NCBI GenBank assembly: GCA_018882825.1
Contig: VERC01000034.1
Location: 1-13,993, forward strand
Length of the DNA stretch: 13,993 nt
Direction: 5' to 3'
Source of the DNA: Acidimicrobiia bacterium
GTDB taxonomy: Bacteria; Actinomycetota; Acidimicrobiia; Acidimicrobiales; Acidimicrobilacustridaceae
Shown here: in pieces, positions 1-8,795 of the stretch
Layout of the letters: every line of letters begins with the position of its first letter
Position numbering within the stretch: position 1 is the stretch's first letter
Made by a program: the position numbers and the translations under genes
Notes under the pieces: generated by a model
What the model saw: the letters and a program-made list of their open reading frames with translations, nothing else
Told to the model about the DNA's origin: nothing
Databases searched by the model: none

Positions 1-1
1 G

Positions 2-493
2 TACTGGACCGCACTCCTGTGGGACACCGGACGCGTCGGCGACCTCGGTGACGACCGCAACAACTCGGTGATGGGCATGCTCGCCCGCGTGCTGCCGGAC
101 GGTCGGCCGCGCACGGCGCTGTGGATCGCCGTCGTCTCGGGCATCGTCGTCGTGGCCCTCGTCCGGGCCACGCGTGCCTCACGAGCGGGCGACCTGCTGG
201 CCGCCACCGCCGTCATCGGATGCGCAGCGGCCGCCGCCAGTCCGATCTCCTGGTCGCACCATCTCGGATGGCTGCTGGTGGCCCTCGTTCCGTTCGTGGT
301 CGCCGCCCGATCGACACGGGACCGCGTGCTGTGCGCGCTGGCCTATCTGGTGCTGGTCGGTCCGATGGGACACGGTGACGAAGCGTGGCTGTCGTCGGTG
401 CGCGCCGTCCTGTGCTGTGCCGCGGTGCTGGCGGTGCCGATCCGCACGAGGACGGTCGAGACGACCGAACCCGAGCGGGTGCCGGCGGCCTGA
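2..493 (+). CDS. GT87-family membrane mannosyltransferase, C-terminal part (5' end outside window)
   Basis: The reading frame is open from base 2 to a TGA at 491-493, so about 163 C-terminal residues are visible. The start lies upstream; the internal ATG at 71 is not the real start. The visible part opens with YWTALLWDTGRVG and an N-rich NNSVMGMLAR stretch, then has about five hydrophobic segments. The first two are followed by SPISWSHH, a motif typical of the polyprenyl-phosphate-mannose-dependent alpha-mannosyltransferases of family GT87 (DUF2029). In mycobacteria these integral-membrane enzymes add mannose to phosphatidylinositol mannosides and lipomannan from a lipid-linked donor outside the membrane. 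The family call rests on that motif and the hydrophobic pattern; the exact acceptor cannot be told. The tail is hydrophilic (RTRTVETTEPERVPAA). Its stop is 1 bp from the stop of the convergent flavodoxin-like gene. Confidence 0.8.
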   Translation, partial: YWTALLWDTGRVGDLGDDRNNSVMGMLARVLPDGRPRTALWIAVVSGIVVVALVRATRASRAGDLLAATAVIGCAAAAASPISWSHHLGWLLVALVPFVVAARSTRDRVLCALAYLVLVGPMGHGDEAWLSSVRAVLCCAAVLAVPIRTRTVETTEPERVPAA

Positions 494-494
494 C

Positions 495-932
495 TCAGGC
501 GGCCACCACGCCCAGCAGGCGATCGACGAACTCCTCGGCGCCCTCGGCCAGGCGGTTCCGACGGATGGCCATTCCACCCACCACATCGGCACCCAGACCC
601 CGCACCAGCTCCTCCAACTTCGGGAGGGTGCGCCCGGTCTCGATGGCGTAGGTGCAGTACACCGCGGCCCGCTTGCCGGTGAGGTACGGCAACTGGGCGA
701 TGCGCGCCGCCCGACCGGGCTTCTGCCCGAACAGGAACAGGCCGTCGGTCCACGAGCCGATGATGACCAGATCGGCCGCGGCCAGGGCCTGGTAGTCGAC
801 GGCCGTGGTGGGACACGACACGGCCTCCACGCCGGCCTCGGCCAACCTCGCCACCATGAACTCCGCCGCCTTCTCGGTGTTGCCCGTCAGGCTCTCGTGG
901 ATGACCACTGCTCGCACAGGATTTCGCTCCAT
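495..932 (-). CDS. Flavodoxin-like FMN-binding protein
   Basis: This is a 145-residue protein, the size of a short-chain flavodoxin. The N-terminal strand and loop, [19 protein letters not shown] (residues 9-26), matches the flavodoxin phosphate-binding loop (T/S-x-T-G-N-T). A second motif, [16 protein letters not shown] (about 58-72), sits where flavodoxins cover the FMN ring, and [20 protein letters not shown] (90-109) resembles the third flavin loop. I chose the ATG at 932 because the protein fold begins there; the upstream extension to 1061 is compositionally unlike the protein. No strong Shine-Dalgarno is seen, but a possible -10, TAGGTT (955-950), would give a very short leader. It should carry one FMN and act in electron transfer or as a quinone or flavin reductase. 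The partner is unknown; the P450 in this window is about 12 kb away and shares no operon with it. It is divergent from the fumarase. Confidence 0.8.
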   Translation of the reverse strand: MERNPVRAVVIHESLTGNTEKAAEFMVARLAEAGVEAVSCPTTAVDYQALAAADLVIIGSWTDGLFLFGQKPGRAARIAQLPYLTGKRAAVYCTYAIETGRTLPKLEELVRGLGADVVGGMAIRRNRLAEGAEEFVDRLLGVVAA

Positions 933-1012
933 CGTCCGTCGACCCGCAGAACCTATCCCGCCCGTCGCCTCCGGCCGCGCCCCTCGTGCCGACCGGCCGG
1001 TACGGTGGCCCC
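933..1012. promoter_or_regulatory. Divergent promoter region, flavodoxin-like gene / fumarase
   Basis: These 80 bp separate two divergent starts. On the plus strand, TACGGT (1001-1006) fits the actinobacterial -10 consensus TANNNT and ends 6 bp before the fumarase ATG at 1013. Transcription would then start at or next to the A of the ATG, making a leaderless mRNA, which fits the lack of a Shine-Dalgarno. A perfect 10-bp palindrome ACCGGCCGGT (992-1001) touches this -10. On the minus strand TAGGTT (955-950) is a possible -10 for the flavodoxin-like gene, with a leader near 11 nt. No clear -35 was found for either. These are pattern matches only. Confidence 0.4.
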
Positions 1013-2650
<1,638 letters not shown>

Positions 2651-2654
2651 ACGC

Positions 2655-4235
2655 TCAACCCTTTCGGGGTGCCGGTTCCCACGGAGCGTCGCGGTACATG
2701 TCGCGCAGTTCGTTCTTGAGCACCTTGCGCAGCGTCTGGTTGCGGGGCAACTCGTCCATGACCTCGAGTTGCTCCGGGATCTTCTGCACCATGAGGTCGG
2801 CCGCCCGCAGGTAGTCGACCATCTCGTCGAAGGTGAGGTCATCGGTTCCCGGCGCCCGCTCGACGCAGGCGCACACCCGCTCGCCGCGTTCGCTGTCGGG
2901 CAGACCGATCACCGCCACGTCGGCCACCTTGGGATGTTGGTAGAGGAGGTCCTCGATCTCCTTGGCCGAGATGTTCTCGCCCTTGCGGATGATCACGTCC
3001 TTGAGACGACCGGTGAGCACGACGTGTCCGTCGGCATCGAGATGCCCGAGATCCCCGGTGCGGAAGCGACCCTCGGCATCGAAGGCATCGGCGTCGAGAG
3101 AGGGATCGGTGTAGCCCTTGAACACCATCGGACCGCGCAGGCGCACCTCGCCGTCGACCCCCTGGGGCGCGACCTCGCCGTCGGCCGTCACAATGGTCAC
3201 CTCGCAGGCGGTGACGGGCGCTCCATCGGTGTACATCAACTGGGACTCGGTGTCGTCCGGGCCACCTTGGGCGATCATCGGACACTCGGTCATGCCGTAG
3301 CCGTGACAGACGGGGATGCCCATCTCGGCCATGACCTCGGTGTACATCTCCGGCGGCTTGGGTGCGCCACCACCCGACAGCAGGCGCAACGAGGGGATGA
3401 TCGGCACCCCGGGTTGTGTGCGCTGCTTGGCCAGGTACATCTGGTAGAAGGCGGGACCGCCGCCGGCCATGGTCGCACCCCGACGGGCGAAGAGTTCGGT
3501 GGCCCGGTCGATGTTGAACGCCTCGACCAGCACGGCACCACAGCCGCGGTAGAGCAGCATCATCAGGTAGTCGGGACCGGCGATGTGGGCGTAGGGGAAG
3601 GCGATGGAACCGATGTCGTCGGCCGTGAGGCGCACTGCGTCGGCCAGTCCGTACCCACCGGCCATGAGCGTGCGATCGGTGTGGCGCACCCCCTTCGGCG
3701 CCGAGGTGGTACCCGACGTGTAGTAGATCCAGCGCACCTCGTCGCCGTCGGTCGGCGCCGGGGGCAGCGTCACGGGATCGGCCTCGGGCAACGAGTCGTA
3801 GGCCAACATCACCTCGGGGGAGACGCCGTGCTCCTCGGACAACCGGATCGCCATCTCGTTGAAGTCGAAGCCGTTCCAGTCGCCAGGGATGAGGAAGTAC
3901 TCGGCGCGGGTCTGGGAGATGACGAACCCGACCTCGCGGTCGCGGTAGATCGGGATGATCGGGTTCTGGACGGCCCCCAGCCGGGCCAGGGCCAACGACA
4001 CGACGACTGTCTCGATGCGCGTGGGCAACTGCCAGGTCACCCGGCTCCCATGGCGGATACCGAAGGCATGCAGACCGGCGGCCACCCGCTCGGAGAGATC
4101 GCGCAACTCGGCGAACGTGATCTCGCGATCCTCGTCGTAGAGCACCACCACGTCGGGGGTGGCCGCGGCCCGGGCCTCCACCAGTTCCCACATCGTCGTG
4201 GCCTGTTCGACCGAACCGATGACACTCGAGGTCAC
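2655..4235 (-). CDS. AMP-dependent acyl-CoA synthetase/ligase (ANL superfamily, FadD-like)
   Basis: This 526-residue protein activates a carboxylic acid as acyl-AMP and then forms the CoA thioester. ANL core motifs occur in order: the P-loop YTSGTTSAPKG (172-182), GYGMTE (312-317), FRTGD (391-395), the hinge GRLKDVIIRKGENISAKEIE (409-428) and the C-terminal lysine region LPRNQTLRKVLK (496-507). K504 is the likely adenylation lysine, with the common TGK written LRK. I chose the GTG at 4235 because GGAGGGAGGG lies 5 bp upstream and the fold begins soon after; the longer open frame to 4745 is the ADH antisense strand. The closest-feeling relatives are medium- or cyclic-acid CoA ligases, such as cyclohexanecarboxylate-CoA ligase types, but specificity is not readable. 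It diverges from the alcohol dehydrogenase and converges on the fumarase with a 4-bp gap. It would supply CoA thioesters to the thiolase-like gene. Confidence 0.92.
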   Translation of the reverse strand: MTSSVIGSVEQATTMWELVEARAAATPDVVVLYDEDREITFAELRDLSERVAAGLHAFGIRHGSRVTWQLPTRIETVVVSLALARLGAVQNPIIPIYRDREVGFVISQTRAEYFLIPGDWNGFDFNEMAIRLSEEHGVSPEVMLAYDSLPEADPVTLPPAPTDGDEVRWIYYTSGTTSAPKGVRHTDRTLMAGGYGLADAVRLTADDIGSIAFPYAHIAGPDYLMMLLYRGCGAVLVEAFNIDRATELFARRGATMAGGGPAFYQMYLAKQRTQPGVPIIPSLRLLSGGGAPKPPEMYTEVMAEMGIPVCHGYGMTECPMIAQGGPDDTESQLMYTDGAPVTACEVTIVTADGEVAPQGVDGEVRLRGPMVFKGYTDPSLDADAFDAEGRFRTGDLGHLDADGHVVLTGRLKDVIIRKGENISAKEIEDLLYQHPKVADVAVIGLPDSERGERVCACVERAPGTDDLTFDEMVDYLRAADLMVQKIPEQLEVMDELPRNQTLRKVLKNELRDMYRDAPWEPAPRKG

Positions 4236-4340
4236 GTCGACCCTCCCTCCGGGGCACCCCGATCGGTGCGCGGCCCTCATCATGCCCGCTGCGGGAGGGG
4301 TCGTGACACGTCGGGGGTGGGCGCATGTCAGGATGCGCCG
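4236..4340. promoter_or_regulatory. Divergent promoter/operator region, acyl-CoA ligase / alcohol dehydrogenase
   Basis: These 105 bp drive two divergent genes. On the minus strand the ligase Shine-Dalgarno covers 4250-4241, and CATGAT (4284-4279) is a weak -10 candidate. On the plus strand CAGGAT (4329-4334) sits 6 bp before the ADH ATG at 4341, suggesting a leaderless ADH message, with GTGACA (4303-4308) as a possible but badly spaced -35. Two symmetric elements are visible: GCACC-CCGATC-GGTGC (4254-4269), which includes the perfect octamer CCGATCGG, and CGTG-A-CACG (4302-4310). Either could be an operator shared by both genes. These are sequence patterns only. Confidence 0.4.
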
Positions 4341-5390
4341 ATGGAGCGCACCATGCCCGCGTACCGGATCGTCGAGTGGGGCCGGGCCCCGGAGTTGACC
4401 GAGGTGGCGGTCCCCTCCCCCGCCGCCGGTCAGGTGCTCGTGGAGGTGGCGGGCAACGGACTGTGCCACTCCGATGTCGGGATGTCGGCCATGCCCGGAG
4501 CGATCGGCGAAGCCATCGGTTGGACGGTTCCCTTCACCCTCGGCCACGAGGTCGGGGGGCGGATCGCCGCGATCGGGGCCGGGGTGAGCGGATGGTCCGA
4601 GGGTGACGCCGTGGCCGTGGTCTCGCCCCGTTCCTGCGGACGATGCCGCTGGTGCGCACGGGGCGCGGACAACAACTGCGAGGACTCGCTGGTCGGGCGG
4701 GGCTACGGCATGGACGGCGGACTGGCCCGCTACATGATCGTGCACAGTGCGCGCGAGCTGGTGCCGCTGCGTTCACTCGATCCCGTGCTGGCCGGTCCGC
4801 TAACCGATGCGGGGGCGACCTCCTACCACGCCGTGCGCCGGGCCCTCGGGCGCATCCATCCCGGCGGGCGCGCCGTGGTCATCGGTGCCGGCGGACTGGG
4901 CGCGTACGCCGTGCAGCACCTGCGCGAACTGACCGCAGCCGAGATCGTGGTCATCGACCCTTCGTCCAACCGGCGGGAGTATGCCCTCGAGCTCGGTGCG
5001 CACCGCGCCCTCGAGGGCATCGACGAGTCGACCGTCGACGACCTGCGGCTCGAACTGGCGGGCAGCGCCGACGCGGTGTTCGACTTCGTGGGCACCGACC
5101 CGACCATCGACCTCGGTCTGTCCCTCACCGCCCGCGGCGGCGCCTTCGCTCTCGTCGGCGCCGGGAACGGTTCGCTCTCCGGCCAGTTGTTCGGTCGACT
5201 CCCCCGCGACGGCGAGGTGTTCACCTTCCAGGCCCCGACCATCGCCGACACGCTCGACGTGTTCGCGTTGGCCGATGCCGGTCGCCTGCGCGTCGACGTC
5301 GATCTGTACCCGTTGGCGCGGGTGGCCGAGGCCTACCAGGCGATGGAGCGCGGGGAACTGCGCGGACGGGCCGTCGTCACACCCGTCTGA
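4341..5390 (+). CDS. Zinc-dependent alcohol dehydrogenase (MDR superfamily), NAD-type
   Basis: This 349-residue medium-chain dehydrogenase should oxidise an alcohol to an aldehyde or ketone. Catalytic zinc site: C42 (NGLCHSD), H69-E70 (TLGHEVGG), with D156 (LTDAGATSYHAV) where many ADHs have cysteine. Structural zinc site: all four cysteines C99, C102, C105 and C113 (CGRCRWCARGADNNC). The Rossmann dinucleotide loop GAGGLG is at 182-187, and the acidic residue D206 (VVIDPSS) favours NAD over NADP. The start could be the ATG at 4341 or at 4353; I prefer 4341, since a -10-like CAGGAT sits at leaderless distance. No Shine-Dalgarno is evident. Length is normal for propanol-preferring-type ADHs. 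Its substrate is probably produced by the P450, by inference from position. It converges on the MarR gene, 8 bp between stops. Confidence 0.92.
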   Translation: MERTMPAYRIVEWGRAPELTEVAVPSPAAGQVLVEVAGNGLCHSDVGMSAMPGAIGEAIGWTVPFTLGHEVGGRIAAIGAGVSGWSEGDAVAVVSPRSCGRCRWCARGADNNCEDSLVGRGYGMDGGLARYMIVHSARELVPLRSLDPVLAGPLTDAGATSYHAVRRALGRIHPGGRAVVIGAGGLGAYAVQHLRELTAAEIVVIDPSSNRREYALELGAHRALEGIDESTVDDLRLELAGSADAVFDFVGTDPTIDLGLSLTARGGAFALVGAGNGSLSGQLFGRLPRDGEVFTFQAPTIADTLDVFALADAGRLRVDVDLYPLARVAEAYQAMERGELRGRAVVTPV

Positions 5391-5398
5391 GCGTGCGG

Positions 5399-5905
5399 TC
5401 AGTCGCCGTCGAGTTCGAGATAGGGCGTGGACTGGAGGTCGTCGACCAGTCGCAGCAACAGCCGACCGAGTTCGACGCGCTCCTCCGGCCGCCAGTCGGC
5501 CAGCGCCCGCGACAACTGCGCGCTGCGCACGCGTTCGTAGCGGGCGGCGAGGGCGCGGCCCGCCGGGGTGCCGACCACGAGCACGATCGAACCGTGGCGC
5601 TCACTGGCCCGGCGTTCGACCAGACCGAGATCGGTGAGCGTGCGCAACTGACGACTGACGGCACCCGTGTCCATGCGGGCGGCCCGGGCCAACTCCCCGA
5701 CCGGCATCGGATCGTTGGACCCCAGAACCCGCAACACCTCGACCGACTGCTGGGAGAGGGCGACACCCGCGGCCTCGGCCATCCCGGCGTTGATGCGCCG
5801 GCTGGACAGCAACCGTTGGAGACGGGAGATGCCGAGTCGGACCTCGACGAGTTCCGACTCGATGTCGGTCACCGGCGCCGCACGGGCCGGCCGCGGCGCG
5901 CTCAT
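5399..5905 (-). CDS. MarR-family transcriptional regulator
   Basis: This 168-residue protein has MarR architecture: an N-terminal helical dimer region (about 15-60), a winged HTH with SQQSVEVLRVLGSNDPMPVGELARAARMDTGAVSRQLRTL (51-90) including the recognition helix near 79-90, a wing (LGLVERRASERHGSIVLVVGTPAG, about 93-116), then C-terminal dimerisation helices. Such proteins usually repress nearby operons and release DNA on binding an aromatic or CoA-type ligand. The ATG at 5905 follows the amidohydrolase stop by 5 bp, so the two are co-transcribed and probably translationally coupled. The promoter of this unit carries a TTGAC-CGA-GTCAA palindrome over its -35 (7150-7162), a plausible autoregulatory target. 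It may also govern the P450 operon or the ligase/ADH pair, but no matching palindrome was noticed there. Its stop is 8 bp from that of the convergent ADH. Confidence 0.88.
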   Translation of the reverse strand: MSAPRPARAAPVTDIESELVEVRLGISRLQRLLSSRRINAGMAEAAGVALSQQSVEVLRVLGSNDPMPVGELARAARMDTGAVSRQLRTLTDLGLVERRASERHGSIVLVVGTPAGRALAARYERVRSAQLSRALADWRPEERVELGRLLLRLVDDLQSTPYLELDGD

Positions 5906-5910
5906 GTCGC

Positions 5911-7107
5911 TCAGGCGTTCTGGAAGGCCGGGCTCTGATGGTCGGGCACCACGTCGAGGGGCGTGGCGATCTCGGCCACCGTCGGACCGATCCGATCGGC
6001 GATCGGCTGCAGCGCCTCGAGGTCGATGTGGTACACCGCCGCCGCGTTCTCGGCCAACACCTTGCGCAGATCGGATTCGTCCCAACCCACGAACGAGTGC
6101 CGGATCGACTCGATGCTGTAGGGAGACGTGGCTTCGTTGTGGGGGTAGTCCGAGCCCCACATGCACTTGTCGATGCCGATCTCGCGGAAGGTCGCGGCCT
6201 GCTTGGGCGAGGGGAAACTGGAACCCAGGAAGCAGTTGCGACGGAAGTAGTCCGACGGCTTGTGGGGCAGCGCCCCCGAGGCGGGCATGCCGATCTCGCC
6301 GATCCGGCCACGCACCATCGAGTTGTGGATGTTGTCCATCCGTTCCAGCGCTTCGGGCACCCACGCCGCGCCCTGCTCGGTCATGACGAACTGCAGACCG
6401 GGGAAGCGCTCGAAGACTCCGCTCATGATGAGGTGCCACAGCGCACGGTTGGCGAAGAACGGCGCCTCGAGCACGAACATGGTGATGGCGGCGTCGTGCT
6501 TGCCGTAGTTGGGGATGCCACTGCCACCGGCGTGATGGGTGATCGACATCTCCAGGTCCTGACAGGTGGCCCACAGCGGGTCGTAGGCGGCCGAGAACAG
6601 CGGATCGATCCACGGGGTGTCAGGTGAGACACCGGGCAACAGGATCCCGTGGAGACCGTTCTCCTTGGCCCACACCACATCGGCGATCGCCTCGTCGACG
6701 TCGTTCAGCGCGATCTGGGCCAGTCCGACCCGGCGCAGTGGCGCCTCGGCCACGAAATCGATGAGCCAACGGTTGTGGGCCCGCAGTCCGGCCACGCGCC
6801 GGGGGAAGTCCTCGGGCGACGGCGCCGGCGCGATGACCACGCCGGTGGGGAAGAACGGTGGCACCGTGTTGGGGAACAGCACCTCACAGGCCGTGCCCTC
6901 GGCGTCGAGGTCGGCGAGGCGACGGTCCGAATCCCAGTTCCGGGTGCGACCGTCGTCCTGCAGGTCGCGGAACGGGTTCTTGTACCGACCGCGCCAGGCG
7001 TCGAACTCGTCGCGCCAGGCCGGATCCAGGTACTCGCGGTACTGCTCGTGACTGCCGCCGGCGTGACCGTCGGCCGAAACGATGACGTAGTGATCGTCGG
7101 CTGCCAT
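5911..7107 (-). CDS. Amidohydrolase_2 / ACMSD-family metal-dependent hydrolase or decarboxylase
   Basis: This 398-residue TIM-barrel protein belongs to the amidohydrolase_2 family (PF04909 type), which includes decarboxylases such as ACMSD and gamma-resorcylate decarboxylase as well as hydrolases. Metal-site features: D13-x-H15 (SADGHAGG) in place of a full HxH, H191/H192 (SITHHAGGSG), and D320 (CMWGSDYPH). E244 (TEQGAAWVPEAL) stands where classic members have the second strand histidine; I recall E-x-G-x-x-W-V-P as common in actinobacterial homologues. The ATG at 7107 is preceded by GGGAGGT with a short spacer and by a good promoter. Many homologues occur beside P450s and acyl-CoA enzymes in actinobacterial catabolic clusters. 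Hydrolysis or non-oxidative decarboxylation of an aromatic or keto acid is likely; the substrate is unknown. It is first in a two-gene unit with the MarR gene. Confidence 0.88.
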   Translation of the reverse strand: MAADDHYVIVSADGHAGGSHEQYREYLDPAWRDEFDAWRGRYKNPFRDLQDDGRTRNWDSDRRLADLDAEGTACEVLFPNTVPPFFPTGVVIAPAPSPEDFPRRVAGLRAHNRWLIDFVAEAPLRRVGLAQIALNDVDEAIADVVWAKENGLHGILLPGVSPDTPWIDPLFSAAYDPLWATCQDLEMSITHHAGGSGIPNYGKHDAAITMFVLEAPFFANRALWHLIMSGVFERFPGLQFVMTEQGAAWVPEALERMDNIHNSMVRGRIGEIGMPASGALPHKPSDYFRRNCFLGSSFPSPKQAATFREIGIDKCMWGSDYPHNEATSPYSIESIRHSFVGWDESDLRKVLAENAAAVYHIDLEALQPIADRIGPTVAEIATPLDVVPDHQSPAFQNA

Positions 7108-7214
7108 GGGGACCTCCCTCGTCGGTGCCCCCGAGACTACCGGAGACTGTTGACCGAGTCAAGACTGAGTGCTCCGTTCACGGACAGGGCCTGCGACGAG
7201 GCGGGAAGGAGTCC
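7108..7214 (-). promoter_or_regulatory. Promoter with overlapping palindromic operator for the amidohydrolase-marR unit
   Basis: On the minus strand a -35 TTGACT (7162-7157) and a -10 TAGTCT (7139-7134) are separated by exactly 17 bp, the best sigma70-type promoter in the window. The Shine-Dalgarno GGGAGGT precedes the ATG at 7107. A perfect inverted repeat TTGAC-CGA-GTCAA (7150-7162) covers the -35, where a bound MarR dimer would block polymerase. A second small palindrome, TCCGT-TC-ACGGA (7173-7184), lies just upstream. Between the DUF35 stop and this promoter no GC hairpin followed by a T-run is visible, so read-through from the six-gene operon is possible. Confidence 0.65.
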
Positions 7215-7631
7215 TCAGGCCAGGTGGAAGTAGGGCAGGACGAAACCGTCGTCGAACCGGTGGAACTCCACCTCCACCGGGAGGCCGATGGCCACCTCGT
7301 CGTGCTGGCACCCCACGAGGTTGGCCAGCATCCACCAGCCCTCCTCCATCGTGACGATCAACGGGACGTAGGGGACCTCCATGGTCGGGGTCACCGGACG
7401 CCACACGCAGGTCCAGCTGTAGATCTCTCCCCGTCCGCTGCTGTCGGTCCACTCCAGACGCCGCGAGGCACACGACGCGCACATGAGTGCCGGTGTGTGG
7501 GTGGCGGCGCCGCAGTCCTCGCACCGCTGGAAACGCAGCACTCCCTCGGCGCACCCGTCCCACCACGGTCGCGACAGCGGACCGGGAACGGGCCGGGGGA
7601 TGTCGCCGGTACCGGGACGCAACAGGGTCAC
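7215..7631 (-). CDS. DUF35 protein (zinc ribbon plus OB fold), probable partner of the thiolase-like protein
   Basis: This 138-residue protein has the DUF35 layout: an N-terminal helix ending RPWWDGCAEGVLRFQRC, a rubredoxin-like zinc ribbon with C37-x2-C40 and C51-x2-C54, then an OB-fold (about 60-138, including GEIYSWTCVWRP and VPLIVTMEEGWWMLANLVG). DUF35 proteins bind thiolase-fold partners and hold the acyl-CoA tail; ChsH2 with the aldolase Ltp2 is the best-studied case in steroid side-chain degradation. The GTG start at 7631 overlaps the thiolase-like stop by 4 bp (GTGA), which indicates translational coupling and supports a stoichiometric complex. A longer open frame to 7733 runs inside the thiolase-like gene and is rejected. 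This is the last gene of the six-gene operon. Confidence 0.88.
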   Translation of the reverse strand: MTLLRPGTGDIPRPVPGPLSRPWWDGCAEGVLRFQRCEDCGAATHTPALMCASCASRRLEWTDSSGRGEIYSWTCVWRPVTPTMEVPYVPLIVTMEEGWWMLANLVGCQHDEVAIGLPVEVEFHRFDDGFVLPYFHLA

Positions 7632-8794
7632 GGCCGTCCCGTCCCCAGCAACAGGACGTCGGTGAACAACGCGCCGGAACCCCCGCCCGTGCACATCGCC
7701 ACCTCGGCCCCGGGCACCTGCATCGACGCGCACGTGCCGCGCAGCTGCTCGACGCCGCGCACGACGCGTTGGATCAACTGCACCGCCGCCCCGCCGTGAC
7801 TGAACGACATCGTTCCGCCATCGGTGGTGACCGGCGTGGCACCGCCTGGTTCGATGGCGCCCGAGGTGACATAGGCGCCGCCCTCACCCTCGGCACAGAA
7901 TCCGAAGGCTTCGAACTGTCGGATGATCTCGAACGAGAACGGGTCGTAGAACTCGCAGACGTCGACATCGCTCGGCCCGAGGCCCGCCGTGGCGAACGCC
8001 TCCTCGGCCGCCCGTCGCCCGACGTGACCGGCGATGAGGTCGGGACGTCGCACGCCGCCGAGGTCCCAGGCCGGCGGATGCTGGTAGGAGGGCCCGAGAT
8101 GATCGGTGCCGCCGCCGAGCAGGTACACCGGTGGGCGGGCCAGATCGTCGGCCCGGTCGGCTCGGGTGAGCACGAGGGCCGTGGCGCCCTCCGAGGTCAT
8201 GGCGCAGTCGAGCAGGCGGAACGGATCGGCGATCATGCGACTGTCGAGGATGTCGGCCGCACTGAACGGTCCCCGACCCGAGTACACCGCCCCCGGGTGC
8301 GCGCTGCCGTTGTTCCTGATCACCGCAGCGACATGCGCCATCTGCTCGGGAGTGGTGCCGTACATGTGCATGTGTCGACGGGCCATGAATGCGAACTCGG
8401 CGGCGGTGAACATGCCGTAGGAGGCCACGAACTCATGTGTGGGTCGCGTCCACGGCGCCGTGCGCGAATGCTCGCGATAGCTGCCCGCTTCGCCGGTGGC
8501 CACCAGCACCGTGGTGGCCAACCCGCAGGCGATGGCCATGGCCCCCTCCAGCACCGCGGGAATGCCCAACGGCGACATCGATCGCCACGCCGGGCCGATG
8601 CGGCTCTGGTAGAGGAAGTTGCTGGCCAGTCCCCCGACGACACCGTCGATGTCGCGCGGGGTCAGACCGGCGTCGTCGATGGCACCGAGGGCGGCCTCGA
8701 GGGCGATGCTCTGGGAGTCGTGGCCCTCGAGGACCTTGGCCTGCTGGGTGTTGTGGATCCCGACGACGGCGACGTCGCGGAAGGGATGGGGCAC
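7628..8794 (-). CDS. Thiolase-fold protein of the SCPx/Ltp2 type lacking the nucleophilic cysteine; candidate acyl-CoA aldolase
   Basis: This 388-residue protein has the thiolase superfamily fold: FRDVAVVGIHNTQQAKVLEG at the N terminus, SEGATALVLTRADRA near 201-215, a C-terminal half with CEFYDPFSFEI (280-290), MSFSHGGAA (329-337) and MCTGGGSGALF (367-377). In true SCPx thiolases the first half has a NNNCATGS-like motif with the nucleophilic cysteine. Here the matching stretch reads IPAVLEGAMAI (79-88), with no cysteine, and the usual HDCF is replaced by FYDPF (Y283). Missing cysteine plus a tyrosine there resembles the Ltp2-type retro-aldolases that work with DUF35 partners, and a DUF35 gene follows with a 4-bp overlap. 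The start is GTG at 8794, only 19 bp after the cupin stop, a gap almost filled by a palindrome; no Shine-Dalgarno is seen. Retro-aldol cleavage of a beta-hydroxyacyl-CoA is therefore more likely than thiolysis. Confidence 0.88.
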   Translation of the reverse strand: MPHPFRDVAVVGIHNTQQAKVLEGHDSQSIALEAALGAIDDAGLTPRDIDGVVGGLASNFLYQSRIGPAWRSMSPLGIPAVLEGAMAIACGLATTVLVATGEAGSYREHSRTAPWTRPTHEFVASYGMFTAAEFAFMARRHMHMYGTTPEQMAHVAAVIRNNGSAHPGAVYSGRGPFSAADILDSRMIADPFRLLDCAMTSEGATALVLTRADRADDLARPPVYLLGGGTDHLGPSYQHPPAWDLGGVRRPDLIAGHVGRRAAEEAFATAGLGPSDVDVCEFYDPFSFEIIRQFEAFGFCAEGEGGAYVTSGAIEPGGATPVTTDGGTMSFSHGGAAVQLIQRVVRGVEQLRGTCASMQVPGAEVAMCTGGGSGALFTDVLLLGTGRP

Positions 8795-8795
8795 C

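Noticed and set aside
495..932. The flavodoxin-like protein as dedicated redox partner of the P450.
   Set aside because: It lies about 12 kb away in a separate transcription unit next to housekeeping-type genes, and no sequence feature links the two.
2769..4340. A continuous plus-strand open frame runs antisense through the ligase gene into the ADH, giving an apparent 873-aa protein.
   Set aside because: The first part is Gly/His/Arg-rich low-complexity translation of the ligase antisense strand with no recognisable domain. Such frames are expected in very GC-rich genes; the ADH fold begins only at 4341.
7173..7184. TCCGT-TC-ACGGA as a terminator after the DUF35 gene.
   Set aside because: Five base pairs with a 2-nt loop and no following T-run is too weak for an intrinsic terminator; it is noted only as a small palindrome near the promoter.
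7215..7733. A longer DUF35 protein of 172 aa starting at 7733.
   Set aside because: The extra N-terminal 34 residues are an out-of-frame reading of the thiolase-like gene; the GTG at 7631 gives the GTGA overlap and the normal DUF35 N-terminus.
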